Shown here piece by piece: positions 1-9,742 of a stretch of DNA of 64,000 nt. The DNA comes from Acidobacteriota bacterium (GTDB lineage: Bacteria > Acidobacteriota > Terriglobia > Acidiferrales > UBA7541). The first letter of the stretch is position 1. Each line of letters opens with the position of its first letter. Location of the stretch: the NCBI GenBank assembly GCA_003223245.1, contig QHYI01000143.1, positions 1 to 64,000 of the forward strand. The letters run 5' to 3'. Under the pieces are notes generated by a model. That model searched no databases. It was given only the letters and a program-made list of their open reading frames with translations, and was not told the DNA's origin. A program made the position numbers and the translations under genes.

Positions 1-238
1 CTTCACGCCATCTTCCGATTCCAAGTGTTCCGTTGTCAGCGTCGGTCCAAATCGCTCGCCTTCCGCCCCGCTGTACTTCTCCCGCACCAGCCCCAGCACC
101 TTCCTCCCGATACAGCCTCCACAGCCGCTTCGCCTGCCGATAGCTCAAGCGGAGTAGCGGCGCCGCATCCACCACCCGCAGCTGCTTGCTCTTCACCCGC
201 GCCAGCACCTCCACCCTCCCCAACTCTCTCTCGCTCAT
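1..238 (-). pseudogene. ISNCY-like transposase N-terminus, internally deleted and truncated by the window edge
   Basis: Reverse strand reads MSERELGRVEVLARVKSKQLRVVDAAPLLRLSYRQAKRLWRLYREE, then in another frame KVLGLVREKYSGAEGERFGPTLTTEHLESEDGVK. This matches the HTH transposase pattern with the usual linker missing near nt 100-104. Confidence 0.6.
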
Positions 239-256
239 CTCTGTCCGCCCCAATCT

Positions 257-324
257 GACCTCCTTTTGGAGGTCCTATTAGGGGACATTTCTATCGGGGA
301 CAAAAGGGGACATTATCATCGGGG
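257..324. repeat. IS end region: hairpin GACCTCC-TTTT-GGAGGTC (257-274) and two direct repeats GGGGACATTTCTATCGGGG (281-299) / GGGGACATTATCATCGGGG (306-324)
   Basis: Read directly; sits immediately upstream of the transposase start. Confidence 0.55.
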
Positions 325-341
325 TACAACAGCACATAAGA

Positions 342-368
342 GAGACGTGAGAGACGTGAGAGACGTGC
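342..368. repeat. Three tandem copies of the 9-mer GAGACGTGA (last copy diverges at its end)
   Basis: gagacgtga gagacgtga gagacgtgc read directly. Confidence 0.6.
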
Positions 369-475
369 GGACCTATGACGCAGGCCGAGCAATGGCTCGC
401 CTAGGCAGGCTCCTCGGGTTGGGGTTTGGGCGCGGGATTCTTATATAATCCGCGCGAATCAGCTAGGGTGAAACG

Positions 476-1414
476 ATGGCCAGCCAATCTTTTATCGCTG
501 TTGTGGGGAGCGCGAACGTGGATCTCACGACGTTCCATGACGCGTTTCCGAAGCCGGGGGAGACGATTTTTGGGAAGAGCTTCGACCTGGGATTCGGCGG
601 AAAAGGCGCGAATCAGGCGGTGGCCGCGCGATTGTGCGGGGCAAATGTCGCCATGGTGGCAAAGGTCGGAAACGATCTCTTCGGCCCCGCAACCATCAAG
701 AATTTCGAGGCTCAGGGAATCGACGCGAGCTATGTGGGCATTGCAGAGGGCGTTTCGAGCGGCGTCGCGCCCATTTTTGTGGATCCCGAAGGGCAAAACC
801 GCATCCTCGTCGTGAAGGGCGCGAACGACCTGCTAGCTCCGGGGGATGTGGATGCGGCAGAGCCGCTTTTGCGAAAAGCGAACGCCATTGTGCTGCAATT
901 TGAAATTCCGCTGCGCACGGTGTATCACACGGCGCAATTCGCAAAACGCAAGGGGATCCGGTGTATCGTGAATCCCGCGCCAGCGCAACCCGTGGACTTT
1001 GCGCAACTCGGCGGCGTGGACTATTTCATGCCAAACGAGAGCGAGGCGGAAACGATCACCGGCATGCCGGTGGCTACCGCTGGCGAGGCGGAGGAATGTG
1101 CAAGGTGTCTGCTGGAGAAAGGCGTGCGGCGCGTCGTTATCACGCGGGGCGAGCGCGGCTGCCTGCTGGCCAGCGAAGAGGGTACGGAACTCGTACCGCC
1201 ATTCCAAGTCGAGTCTGTGGATTCAACCGGTGCGGGAGACGCGTTTATCGGCAGCTTTGCCGTGTTTCTAGGAGAAGGTCATCCGGAGAAGGAAGCGCTT
1301 CTCCGAGCGAGTCTCTATGCGGCGCTTTCGACCATGAAGGTGGGTACGCAAAAGTCGTTCTGGAGCCGGGCGGAATTCGAGAAAGAGTGGCAAAAACGCT
1401 GCGCGCGCCTGTAA
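476..1414 (+). CDS. rbsK: Ribokinase / PfkB-family sugar kinase
   Basis: 312 aa; GSANVDLTTFHDAFPKPGETIFG N-terminus and DSTGAGDAFIGSFA PfkB signature. Confidence 0.88.
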   Translation: MASQSFIAVVGSANVDLTTFHDAFPKPGETIFGKSFDLGFGGKGANQAVAARLCGANVAMVAKVGNDLFGPATIKNFEAQGIDASYVGIAEGVSSGVAPIFVDPEGQNRILVVKGANDLLAPGDVDAAEPLLRKANAIVLQFEIPLRTVYHTAQFAKRKGIRCIVNPAPAQPVDFAQLGGVDYFMPNESEAETITGMPVATAGEAEECARCLLEKGVRRVVITRGERGCLLASEEGTELVPPFQVESVDSTGAGDAFIGSFAVFLGEGHPEKEALLRASLYAALSTMKVGTQKSFWSRAEFEKEWQKRCARL

Positions 1415-1480
1415 ACGCGCTCTGGCAAAGTGATAAGATGACGTAATTGAAGCAGTCTCGCCGGTCCGGTGTAGGATTCC

Positions 1481-2548
1481 ATGACTCTTCGCGACAAGCC
1501 TGCGACAATGCGTGATGCGAGCCTTGAGCACCTTTCCGTTTCAGGGCCGGGCGCAATCTCTCCCTCTTACACGGCGATTGCGCAATACGGGGGCCGCGAA
1601 CTGCAGCCCAACCGCGGCATTCCGCTCAATTTGGATTGGATTGCTGCCGTGCGCGTCAACACCAGCGCCGTGGAACGCCGTGCGCAAACTCTGGTTACCC
1701 GGCGAACTGTGAAAAAAGATTGGCAAGCCGCGTGGCTGTTGCGCGCCATCACATGCATGGACCTAACCACTCTTTCGGGCGATGACACCGACGAGCGTGT
1801 GCGGCGCCTGTGCGCGAAGGCACGGCAACCGATTCAGCAGGAACTGGCACAGAAGCTCGGAGTCGAAAGCCTGGGGATTACAGTTGCGGTCGTGTGCGTG
1901 TATCACACGTTTGTGGAGACGGCGCGCCGTGCGCTGGAGGGCAGCGGAATTCGTGTGGCGGCGGTCTCGACGGGATTCCCCGCGGGACTTTCGCCGCTAC
2001 AGGAGCGCGTCAATGAGATTCGGCGCTCGGTGGAGGCTGGAGCGGATGAAATCGATGTGGTCATCACGCGTGCTCATGTTTTCGGCGCGAGGTGGCAGGC
2101 GCTTTACGATGAAATCTCAACGTTCAAGAATGCCTGCGGACCGGCCCACTTGAAAGTGATTCTGGGCACGGGGGATTTGCAGACGCTGCGGAATGTCGCG
2201 CGAGCGAGCTACGTAGCCATGATGGCGGGAGCGGACTTCATCAAGACTTCCACCGGCAAGGAAGCGGTGAACGCGACGCTGCCGGTCGGTTTAGTGATGG
2301 TGCGCGCGATTCGCGAGTACGCGCAGGAAACGGGAATGGCCGTGGGATTCAAGCCGGCGGGCGGGATTCGAACGGCGAAGCAAGCCCTCGAATGGCTTGT
2401 TCTGATGAAAGAAGAGCTGGGCACGCCGTGGATGAAAGCGGACTTGTTCCGCTTTGGCGCAAGCGGCATGCTTGGGGACATCGAACGCCAGCTCGAACAT
2501 CACGCGACGGGACGTTATTCAGCGGACTATCGCCATCCGATTGCATGA
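1481..2548 (+). CDS. deoC: Deoxyribose-phosphate aldolase, N-terminally extended
   Basis: AGADFIKTSTGK Schiff-base lysine motif and EIDVVITRAHVFG. Confidence 0.92.
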   Translation: MTLRDKPATMRDASLEHLSVSGPGAISPSYTAIAQYGGRELQPNRGIPLNLDWIAAVRVNTSAVERRAQTLVTRRTVKKDWQAAWLLRAITCMDLTTLSGDDTDERVRRLCAKARQPIQQELAQKLGVESLGITVAVVCVYHTFVETARRALEGSGIRVAAVSTGFPAGLSPLQERVNEIRRSVEAGADEIDVVITRAHVFGARWQALYDEISTFKNACGPAHLKVILGTGDLQTLRNVARASYVAMMAGADFIKTSTGKEAVNATLPVGLVMVRAIREYAQETGMAVGFKPAGGIRTAKQALEWLVLMKEELGTPWMKADLFRFGASGMLGDIERQLEHHATGRYSADYRHPIA

Positions 2549-2593
2549 GCGGCATGACCGTGGTGCGGTCAGGAAGGAACCGGGAACAAGCCG

Positions 2594-4978
2594 GTGAGCA
2601 TTGTCGAGAAATTCATAACCATGGAGTACGGCCCCGCGCCCGAGGATCCGCGCGAGGCGCTGGCGTGGCTTGATGTTCATCAGCGCCGCTTCGGTCATTT
2701 CATTAACGGAGAATGGCGAGCACCGGCGGCAGGAACTTATTTCGATACGGCGGATCCATCCACGGGAGAAACACTCGCCACCGTCGCGCAAGGCTCCGTC
2801 GAAGATGTGGATCGCGCGGTGAAAGCGGCTCGCGGCGCATTGCCCGCGTGGCAGGCTCTCACTCCTCATGCCCGCGCGCGGTACCTTTACGCGCTGGCGC
2901 GGCAAGTACAAAAGCATTCGCGCTGGCTGGCGGTGCTCGAAACGCTGGACAACGGCAAGCCAATTCGCGAGAGCCGCGACATCGATATTCCGCTTGTCGC
3001 GCGGCATTTCTATCACCATGCGGGCTGGGCGCAGATTCTCGAGCAGGAATTTCCTGGTTATGTAGCTTGCGGCGTGGTGGGCCAGATTATTCCTTGGAAT
3101 TTTCCGCTGCTGATGCTGGCGTGGAAAATCGCGCCAGCACTTGGCACGGGAAATACCGTGGTTCTGAAACCCGCAGAATTCACGCCCCTGACCGCGCTCG
3201 CTTTCGCGCAAATTTGTCAGGAAATCGAGCTGCCTCCTGGCGTGGTGAACATTGTCACCGGGGATGGCTCGACTGGCGAGGCATTGGCTAAGCATCCGGA
3301 TGTGGCTAAGGTCGCCTTCACCGGGTCGAGCGAAGTGGGTCGCGCGATTCGCAAGGCCACCGCCGAGAGCCACAAAAAGCTTTCGCTCGAGCTGGGCGGC
3401 AAATCGCCGTTCATCATTTTTGAAGATGCGGACCTGGACGGCGCGGTCGAAGGCCTGGTCGATGGGATTTGGTTCAACCAAGGACAAGTGTGCTGCGCGG
3501 GCTCGCGGCTGCTGATGCAAGAGAGCATTGCGGAGAAATTGCTCCGCAAGATTCAGGACCGCATGAACACGTTGCGCATCGGTCCGCCGCTCGACAAAGC
3601 CATCGACATCGGCGCGATTGTCGCGCGCGTGCAACTGGAACGCATCCAGCGCCTGGTGGATCAAGGCGTTGCCGAAGGCGCGATGTGCTGGCAGCCGTCG
3701 ATTCCGGTTCCCTCGCGCGGCTGGTATTTTCCGCCGACGCTTTTGAGCAACGTGCATCCAAGCTCGGTCGTGGCCCAGCAGGAAATTTTCGGGCCAGTCC
3801 TTGCCGCCATGGCGTTTCGAACGCCGCGTGAAGCGGTTGAATTGGCCAACAATACGGTGTACGGCCTCGCCGCTTGTGTGTGGAGCGAAAGCATCAACGT
3901 GGCTCTGCATGTCGCGGCGCAACTGAAAGCAGGCGTGGTTTGGGTGAACTGCACGAATCTTTTTGACGCGGCATGTGGATTCGGCGGCTACCGCGAAAGC
4001 GGCTTTGGCCGGGAAGGTGGCCGTGAAGGCCTGCTGGAATACCTGGAGCCTGCTTGGTTCAAGCAGGCGGGGCGCATGCATGCGACGCCTCCGGCGATCA
4101 CGCAGCCGCCGGAAGCGGCCGGAGATTTTTCCGCGCCGCCGATTGACCGCACGGTGAAGCTCTACATTGGCGGCAAACAGGCGCGGCCGGATTCCGGCTA
4201 CAGCATGGCCGTGCGCGCCGCGGACGGCCGCGTGCTCGGCGAAGCGCCTCTCGGCAATCGCAAGGACATTCGCAACGCGGTCGAAGCTGCCCGCAAAGCC
4301 GAAGCCTGGGGCAAAGCCACGGCGCACAATCGCGCGCAAGTGCTCTTCTACATCGCGGAGAATCTTTCGCAACGCGGAGAAGAAATTGCCGTGCGTCTAG
4401 CTACCGTTGTCGGAAGGAAACAGGCCGAATCCGAAGTCCGTCTCGGCATCGAACGCATTTTTTCTTACGCAGCTTGGGCTGACAAATTTGATGGCGCAGT
4501 GCACAATCCTCCATTTCGAAACGTGGCGCTTGCCATGAAAGAGCCCATCGGCACGGTGGGCGTCCTCTGTCCTAGCGATGAGCCGCTGCTCGGTTTTCTG
4601 TCGCTGGTGATGCCGGCCATCTGCGTGGGCAATACGGTGATTGCAATTCCTTCCGAGAAATATCCGCTGATTACGGGCGATTTGTATCAAGTCCTTGACA
4701 CCAGCGATTTGCCCGGGGGCGTAGTGAACATCATCACGGGCCGTGCGACCGAGCTGCTCAAAACGCTCGCCGAGCACGACGACGTCGACGCGATCTGGAG
4801 TTTCACCGACGAAGCGAGCGCGGCAGCCGCGAAAATGCTATCGGTTGGGAATTTGAAGCAAGTGTTCACCAACGAAGGCCGCGCCATCGATTGGTTCGAC
4901 GCAAAGCAAGGCGAAGGACGCTGGTTCCTCGACCACGCGGTTCAGATCAAAAATATCTGGGTTCCCTACGGCGAGTAA
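2594..4978 (+). CDS. Two-domain aldehyde dehydrogenase (ALDH16-like)
   Basis: 794 aa. First ALDH domain is complete with LELGGKSPFIIFEDAD and FNQGQVCCAGSRLL. The second ALDH-like domain ends before a catalytic Cys region. Confidence 0.85.
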   Translation: MSIVEKFITMEYGPAPEDPREALAWLDVHQRRFGHFINGEWRAPAAGTYFDTADPSTGETLATVAQGSVEDVDRAVKAARGALPAWQALTPHARARYLYALARQVQKHSRWLAVLETLDNGKPIRESRDIDIPLVARHFYHHAGWAQILEQEFPGYVACGVVGQIIPWNFPLLMLAWKIAPALGTGNTVVLKPAEFTPLTALAFAQICQEIELPPGVVNIVTGDGSTGEALAKHPDVAKVAFTGSSEVGRAIRKATAESHKKLSLELGGKSPFIIFEDADLDGAVEGLVDGIWFNQGQVCCAGSRLLMQESIAEKLLRKIQDRMNTLRIGPPLDKAIDIGAIVARVQLERIQRLVDQGVAEGAMCWQPSIPVPSRGWYFPPTLLSNVHPSSVVAQQEIFGPVLAAMAFRTPREAVELANNTVYGLAACVWSESINVALHVAAQLKAGVVWVNCTNLFDAACGFGGYRESGFGREGGREGLLEYLEPAWFKQAGRMHATPPAITQPPEAAGDFSAPPIDRTVKLYIGGKQARPDSGYSMAVRAADGRVLGEAPLGNRKDIRNAVEAARKAEAWGKATAHNRAQVLFYIAENLSQRGEEIAVRLATVVGRKQAESEVRLGIERIFSYAAWADKFDGAVHNPPFRNVALAMKEPIGTVGVLCPSDEPLLGFLSLVMPAICVGNTVIAIPSEKYPLITGDLYQVLDTSDLPGGVVNIITGRATELLKTLAEHDDVDAIWSFTDEASAAAAKMLSVGNLKQVFTNEGRAIDWFDAKQGEGRWFLDHAVQIKNIWVPYGE

Positions 4979-5280
4979 TTCACCGAGCCCTGCAGATCGG
5001 CGCGTGCGATTCGGGAATCCGTTTTACTTCCAAAGTTCGTCCCACCGTCAAACTCCTAGAGCCTGGCTCGGAACCGTTGGGTGAATGCAAGCGGAGCCCT
5101 TGTGGTTCGCTAAACCTTCAACGTAGGAAACTTTCATTGACTACACCTTGCCGGTTTAACCGGCGCACGGAGACACCCATGAAACGATGCACGATGCTTT
5201 ATAATAGAAGGGAGGGAGTGATGCCTTGGAGGGAGTGCGCCGGAATTTCACCGAGGGCGCTAAGTCATTGAAAGAAATGG

Positions 5281-5354
5281 TAGGCCCGGGAGGACTCGAA
5301 CCTCTGACCTCTTCCGTGTCAAGGAAGCGCTCTAACCAACTGAGCTACGGGCCT
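5281..5354 (-). tRNA. tRNA-Val (anticodon GAC)
   Basis: Reverse strand AGGCCCGTAGCTCAGTTGGTTAGAGCGCTTCCTTGACACGGAAGAGGTCAGAGGTTCGAGTCCTCCCGGGCCTA folds as a cloverleaf; anticodon loop TTGACAC. Confidence 0.96.
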
Positions 5355-5904
5355 AAAGTGAGGACTCTAATTTAACACAACGGCGTGAGAACCGCAGACC
5401 TGCCCGACTCGCTCGCTCCGCCTTACCAATCGGTTTTGGCCGAGTGAGCGCAGTCCGTATAGCGCGGGGTGGGGCGGCGGGGGGTGCGCCTGATCACGCA
5501 GCAACCTGCAGAAATCACACATGCGCGTTGCCCGATTTGGGCCTGCTCTAGACAACCTGATACCCGCGACTCTTGTCCTGCGTTTGTAACCTCTTGCCAA
5601 TCAATTACTTCCCTAGCTAAGCTAGAAATCAAGGTTACTTCGTATCCGCTTTCCCTCCGCTTCAGTTGGCCCCAGAACTGCCTCTGAGAATGCAACCCTG
5701 AGGATCGCAAGCCAAACAAAGGGAGACCTCGAGCCGAAAGTGGGAATCGCAAGCGCCAGAGTGCCGGTCTTCCGCGCCGAAGTGGGCGCACCCAAGCAAA
5801 AACGAGGCTCACTGCGACCCAGGTTGCCGCAAAGGTTCTAACGATAAATGCGGCAGGGTCATTTTTGCGAGGCTTCATCGGTTTCGGCTAGACAAGGGGG
5901 AGAA

Positions 5905-6360
5905 ATGCACACGAAGATCTGTGGCACTTCCAGAGCCCCATTGCTCACGCTTCTTCTGTTCCTGGTTTCGCTCGGTTTCGCGGTTTACCTGAACGCGCGG
6001 CCACCGGCGCAGGATGCCAGTAAGCCAGTTGCTGAACAGGAAAAGGTCCAGACGGCGGCATCGGCAGCCGCTAGCGGGGACTACGTGGGAAGTGCAACCT
6101 GCAAAACCTGCCATGAGGACATGCCCAGCAAAGGTTTTTACAAGAACTTTGAAGACTCGCCGCACTTTGTAACCACGCTGGATACCAGGAAAGGCCCCGA
6201 GTGGCACGGCTGCGAGGCTTGCCACGGGCCTGGCAAAGCTCACATGGAAGGCGGCGGAAATCTCTTTCCTCTTTGCCCGAGAAACACTCGTAACTTCGCG
6301 CGGCTCGCGCATCTTCCGCTCTTCGCTGTAAAATGCGTCGCGCGCTTCGTAAATTCTTGA
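5905..6360 (+). pseudogene. Truncated multiheme c-type cytochrome (decaheme/DmsE-like N-terminus)
   Basis: Signal peptide, then GSATCKTCH and CEACHGPGKAHMEGGG. Cytochrome-like sequence stops at about nt 6259 and runs into unrelated sequence. Confidence 0.65.
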
Positions 6361-6379
6361 AGCGAGTGCGCGCGCAAAA

Positions 6380-7039
6380 ATGAAAATTCAAATTGACTCG
6401 GACCTGCAGAAAAAATACCCGCGAACGGCCCTCGGCTGCTTGACCGCGCGCGTAAACGCCGGCCCGTCGCCAGACGAACTGCTCGAGGAGATGAAAGCAC
6501 GCGCGCTCGAAATCGAGCGCTTGCCTTTCCCGCGCGGTGTGCTGGAATCCCCGCAAATCGAAAACACGCGCCGCGCCTACAAAGCCCTGGGAAAGGATCC
6601 TGCGCGCTATCGCGGTTCGGCCGAAGCGCTGCTGCGCCGCATTGTCGCCGGAAAAGGCTTGCCGCAAATCAACGCCGTGGTGGACGTGATCAACCTGGTT
6701 TCCGTCGAAAGCCGGCTGCCCGTCGGTCTTTATGACATGGCGCACGTCGTGGGAGACATCGTCTTTCGCGCCGGTCGCGCGGGCGAGACCTACAAGGGCA
6801 TCGGCAAGTATGATTTGAATCTTGAAGGCCTGCCCCTTTTTGCCGACAACCGCGGTCCGCACGGCAGCGCCACCAGCGATTCCGAGCGCACCATGGTTAC
6901 ATCGAAAACGGAAGGCATTCTCGCCATTATCATCTCTTTCGCCGGACCAGAGAGCCTGGACCGCTGGACCCAGCGCATGTCCGGCCTGCTCGTACAATAT
7001 GCCTCCGCGCAAAACGTCGAAATTCGCATCGTGCAGTGA
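6380..7039 (+). CDS. Stand-alone B3/B4 (PheRS beta-like) domain protein
   Basis: 219 aa; INAVVDVINLVSVESRLPVGLYDMAHV is typical of B3/B4 proteins. Confidence 0.8.
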   Translation: MKIQIDSDLQKKYPRTALGCLTARVNAGPSPDELLEEMKARALEIERLPFPRGVLESPQIENTRRAYKALGKDPARYRGSAEALLRRIVAGKGLPQINAVVDVINLVSVESRLPVGLYDMAHVVGDIVFRAGRAGETYKGIGKYDLNLEGLPLFADNRGPHGSATSDSERTMVTSKTEGILAIIISFAGPESLDRWTQRMSGLLVQYASAQNVEIRIVQ

Positions 7040-7206
7040 ACGGGCCTTGTTCGCGGATCGACTGCGCGAAAGAGCAGTAGCGTTTCCGTCACCAAAGAGC
7101 TCCCGTCCCATTGCTTCGAGGCAGATTTCCGCGCCACCATGAAGATGGTTACGTATCTGCTTTCAAGGGTGTAGCCGCAACCCGCTCCGAAAGTACGGAA
7201 ACGAGC

Positions 7207-7971
7207 ATGCCCACACTGAACCGCGTGGAATTGGATCGGCTCGAAAAGCGAGAGTTGCAGCTTGCCGTCCTGGCCGTCGTGTTTGTGCTGGTGCTGGCGG
7301 GCGGCCTGGCTGCGTTCATGTATCCGCTGGTCTTTCTCCATCCCATTGGCAATAAGTGGACGCTCCGCGTCGCCTTCTTTGGTTTCTGTGGACTAACCCT
7401 CCTCTTTGTCGGCTACCTTCTCGAGCACCAGCGCACCGTGCGCCAGTTGAAGCAGCAACTCCTGGCGGAGCTGGAACGCAACATTCTGTTGCAGCACCAG
7501 GCCAGCGTGGATTTGCTGCACTCCATGCCGGACCAGCGTCATTTCTGGGACCGCTTGACCATGGAGTTCCGCCGCGCCATGACCATGCAAAAAACGCTTT
7601 CGCTGCTGCTCGTGAAAGCCAAGGCCGCTGCCGGACCGGCAAAGCCGAACCAGGATGACGATGCCGCCCGGAGCGATGCGGCCAAGGCGATGTCTCGCAA
7701 ATTGCGTCCCACCGATTCCATTTATCGGCTCGCCCCCAACACCTTCGCTCTGGTTCTGCCGGAGACAGATGCGCTGAACGCAAAGCGCATCGCTGTCCGC
7801 CTGCAGGAAGAGCTGCAGGACGTTCGCATGAAATACGCCAAAGCATTTGACATCTCGGCCCACAACTACCCGCAGGATGTTCAGAGCGCCCACGAACTGG
7901 AAGACATCGTGAAGTCGCTGCTCCCCGAGCAGGAAGAGTGGGACGCGCTCGAACCCGCCACCGCGAAGTAA
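7207..7971 (+). CDS. Membrane protein with degenerate GGDEF domain
   Basis: Two N-terminal hydrophobic segments; DSIYRLAPNTFALVLPETDALNAKRIAVRLQEEL aligns with the GGDEF-region pattern, with APNTF in place of GGDEF. Confidence 0.65.
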   Translation: MPTLNRVELDRLEKRELQLAVLAVVFVLVLAGGLAAFMYPLVFLHPIGNKWTLRVAFFGFCGLTLLFVGYLLEHQRTVRQLKQQLLAELERNILLQHQASVDLLHSMPDQRHFWDRLTMEFRRAMTMQKTLSLLLVKAKAAAGPAKPNQDDDAARSDAAKAMSRKLRPTDSIYRLAPNTFALVLPETDALNAKRIAVRLQEELQDVRMKYAKAFDISAHNYPQDVQSAHELEDIVKSLLPEQEEWDALEPATAK

Positions 7972-8269
7972 GTTCCGCTCCTGCCTAGCCCGGAGCGGCC
8001 CCCGTATTCTTTGTAAATGCGCATGCTAAAGGGGTTATGTCCCCGTGATCGACGGTCTCTCTCATCACTTGCCGCTCTTCGAACTCCCAGATCAACGGCG
8101 CTTTGCCTCTCGAACCATGCGGCCACGGGCTCTCGTGCCGGGGACCGTTACAAGAAAAGGCCACGCGACTCACCGCTCCGGATGCGCCACAACAGGCCGC
8201 CCAATTTGTCTAGGAGGCGGCCAGTTCGCGGACTGTCTTTCTCGATCCAAAGAGCGCAAACTCTTTGGC

Positions 8270-9562
8270 ATGAAAGCTAAGAAACAGTCCAGCCGCAATT
8301 CCGGCGTTGTGGCGCAGAAGCAGGACCGGAATAGCTCCGAGTTTGAGGCCAAGAGCGGCCAGAGGAAGCTCAGCGGTCAGACGCTGCACGGATTGCACGG
8401 GCTCGGGCCACAGACGAAGGCGATTCATGGCGGGGAGCCAAATCGTTGCGGCGTCAACGGTCCTGTGGCGACCGAGATTATCCGCTCCTCGACGTTCACG
8501 TTTTCCAACACCGAAGAGATGAAAGAGTGGGCCGAGGGGAAGAACAAGGCGTATATATACACGCGCTACGGGAATCCAACGCTCAGCGTGGCAGAAAAGA
8601 AAATCGCGGCGCTCGAAGGAGCGGAAGCGGCGGTGGTGAGCGCTTCGGGTATGGCGGCGATTTCTTCTTCGTTGCTGGCGGTACTGCACTCCGGAGACGA
8701 GCTGATCTCGACGGCGCAACTTTACGGCGGGACATACCGGCTGATGCGCGACGTGTTTCCGAACATGGGCATCACGGTTCACCACGTGCAACCCGATCTT
8801 TGTGGCATCGAAAAGCGGGTGAACGCGCGCACGAAGGCGCTATACATCGAAACGCCGACCAACCCGACGCTGCGGCTGGTGGACACTGAAAAAGCCATAG
8901 AGTTTGCCAAGAAACATAAGCTGGTCGCGCTGATCGACAACACGTTTGCGACGCCGGTGCTGCAGAACCCCATCAGGCTGGGATACGACATGGTGGTGCA
9001 CAGCGCCACGAAGGCACTGGCCGGACATTCGGACATTATCGCCGGCGTCTCCGTGGGCAGCCAAGAGTGGATGGACAAGGTGCGCCAGATGATCATTTAT
9101 CTCGGCGGGTCGATGGATCCGGGCGCGGCGTATCTGCTGATTCGGGGAATCAAGACGGTCGGCGTGCGCGTCGAGCGGCAATGCGAAAACGCCACGGCCG
9201 TGGCGACGTTTTTGGAGAAGCATCCCAAGGTCGAGCGCGTACACTATCCGGGATTGAAGTCGCATCCGAGTCACGAACTCGCAAAAAAGCAGATGCGCGG
9301 ATTCGGCTCGATGTTGGCCTTTGACATGAAGGGCGGCTTGCCGGCGGCGCGGCGCTTCTGCGATCGCGTAAGGCTGTTTCTGCTCGCGGCAAGCTTGGGT
9401 GGCGTGGAGTCTCTGGTGATTCTGCCGATTTACAGCTCGCATTACAACATGAGCGACGAAGAGTTGAAGCGCGCAGGAGTGAGCCCGGGAACGGTGCGGG
9501 TGTCGATGGGGTTGGAAGACAAAGAAGACTTGATCGAGGATTTGAAGCAGGCGCTGGAGTAG
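8270..9562 (+). CDS. PLP-dependent Cys/Met metabolism enzyme (cystathionine gamma-synthase / methionine gamma-lyase family)
   Basis: YTRYGNPTLSVAEKKIAALEGAEAAVVSASGMAAI; HSATKALAGHSDIIAG PLP lysine motif. Confidence 0.88.
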   Translation: MKAKKQSSRNSGVVAQKQDRNSSEFEAKSGQRKLSGQTLHGLHGLGPQTKAIHGGEPNRCGVNGPVATEIIRSSTFTFSNTEEMKEWAEGKNKAYIYTRYGNPTLSVAEKKIAALEGAEAAVVSASGMAAISSSLLAVLHSGDELISTAQLYGGTYRLMRDVFPNMGITVHHVQPDLCGIEKRVNARTKALYIETPTNPTLRLVDTEKAIEFAKKHKLVALIDNTFATPVLQNPIRLGYDMVVHSATKALAGHSDIIAGVSVGSQEWMDKVRQMIIYLGGSMDPGAAYLLIRGIKTVGVRVERQCENATAVATFLEKHPKVERVHYPGLKSHPSHELAKKQMRGFGSMLAFDMKGGLPAARRFCDRVRLFLLAASLGGVESLVILPIYSSHYNMSDEELKRAGVSPGTVRVSMGLEDKEDLIEDLKQALE

Positions 9563-9742
9563 TGATTCCCGGCACCATTCGTCACCGCAGTCGAAACCGT
9601 TTTCCTATGCACATCCGTCCCGAAATATTTGCTGCAGGTAATCTAGTCGTAAGTTTTCAGTTCTAAGCAAAAACCTTTTGAAGAGCACGTGGGCGGCTTT
9701 GCGATGCTCCCATTGGATTCCCCTGGCCCAGAGATCACGCCG

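Noticed and set aside
342-368. Tandem 9-mers as a possible CRISPR or VNTR
   Set aside because: Only three 9-nt units with no spacers; not a CRISPR, and too short to claim function.
2519-4372. 617-aa minus-strand ORF
   Set aside because: Fully antisense to the well-supported ALDH; Arg/His/Ala-rich composition typical of GC-rich shadow ORFs.
8045-8269. N-terminal extension of the PLP enzyme ORF
   Set aside because: The first ~75 aa look like translated intergenic sequence; a start at 8270 fits the family better.
7972-8269. SAM/SAH riboswitch upstream of the Cys/Met enzyme
   Set aside because: No recognisable SAM-I, SAM-II or SAH consensus in the leader.
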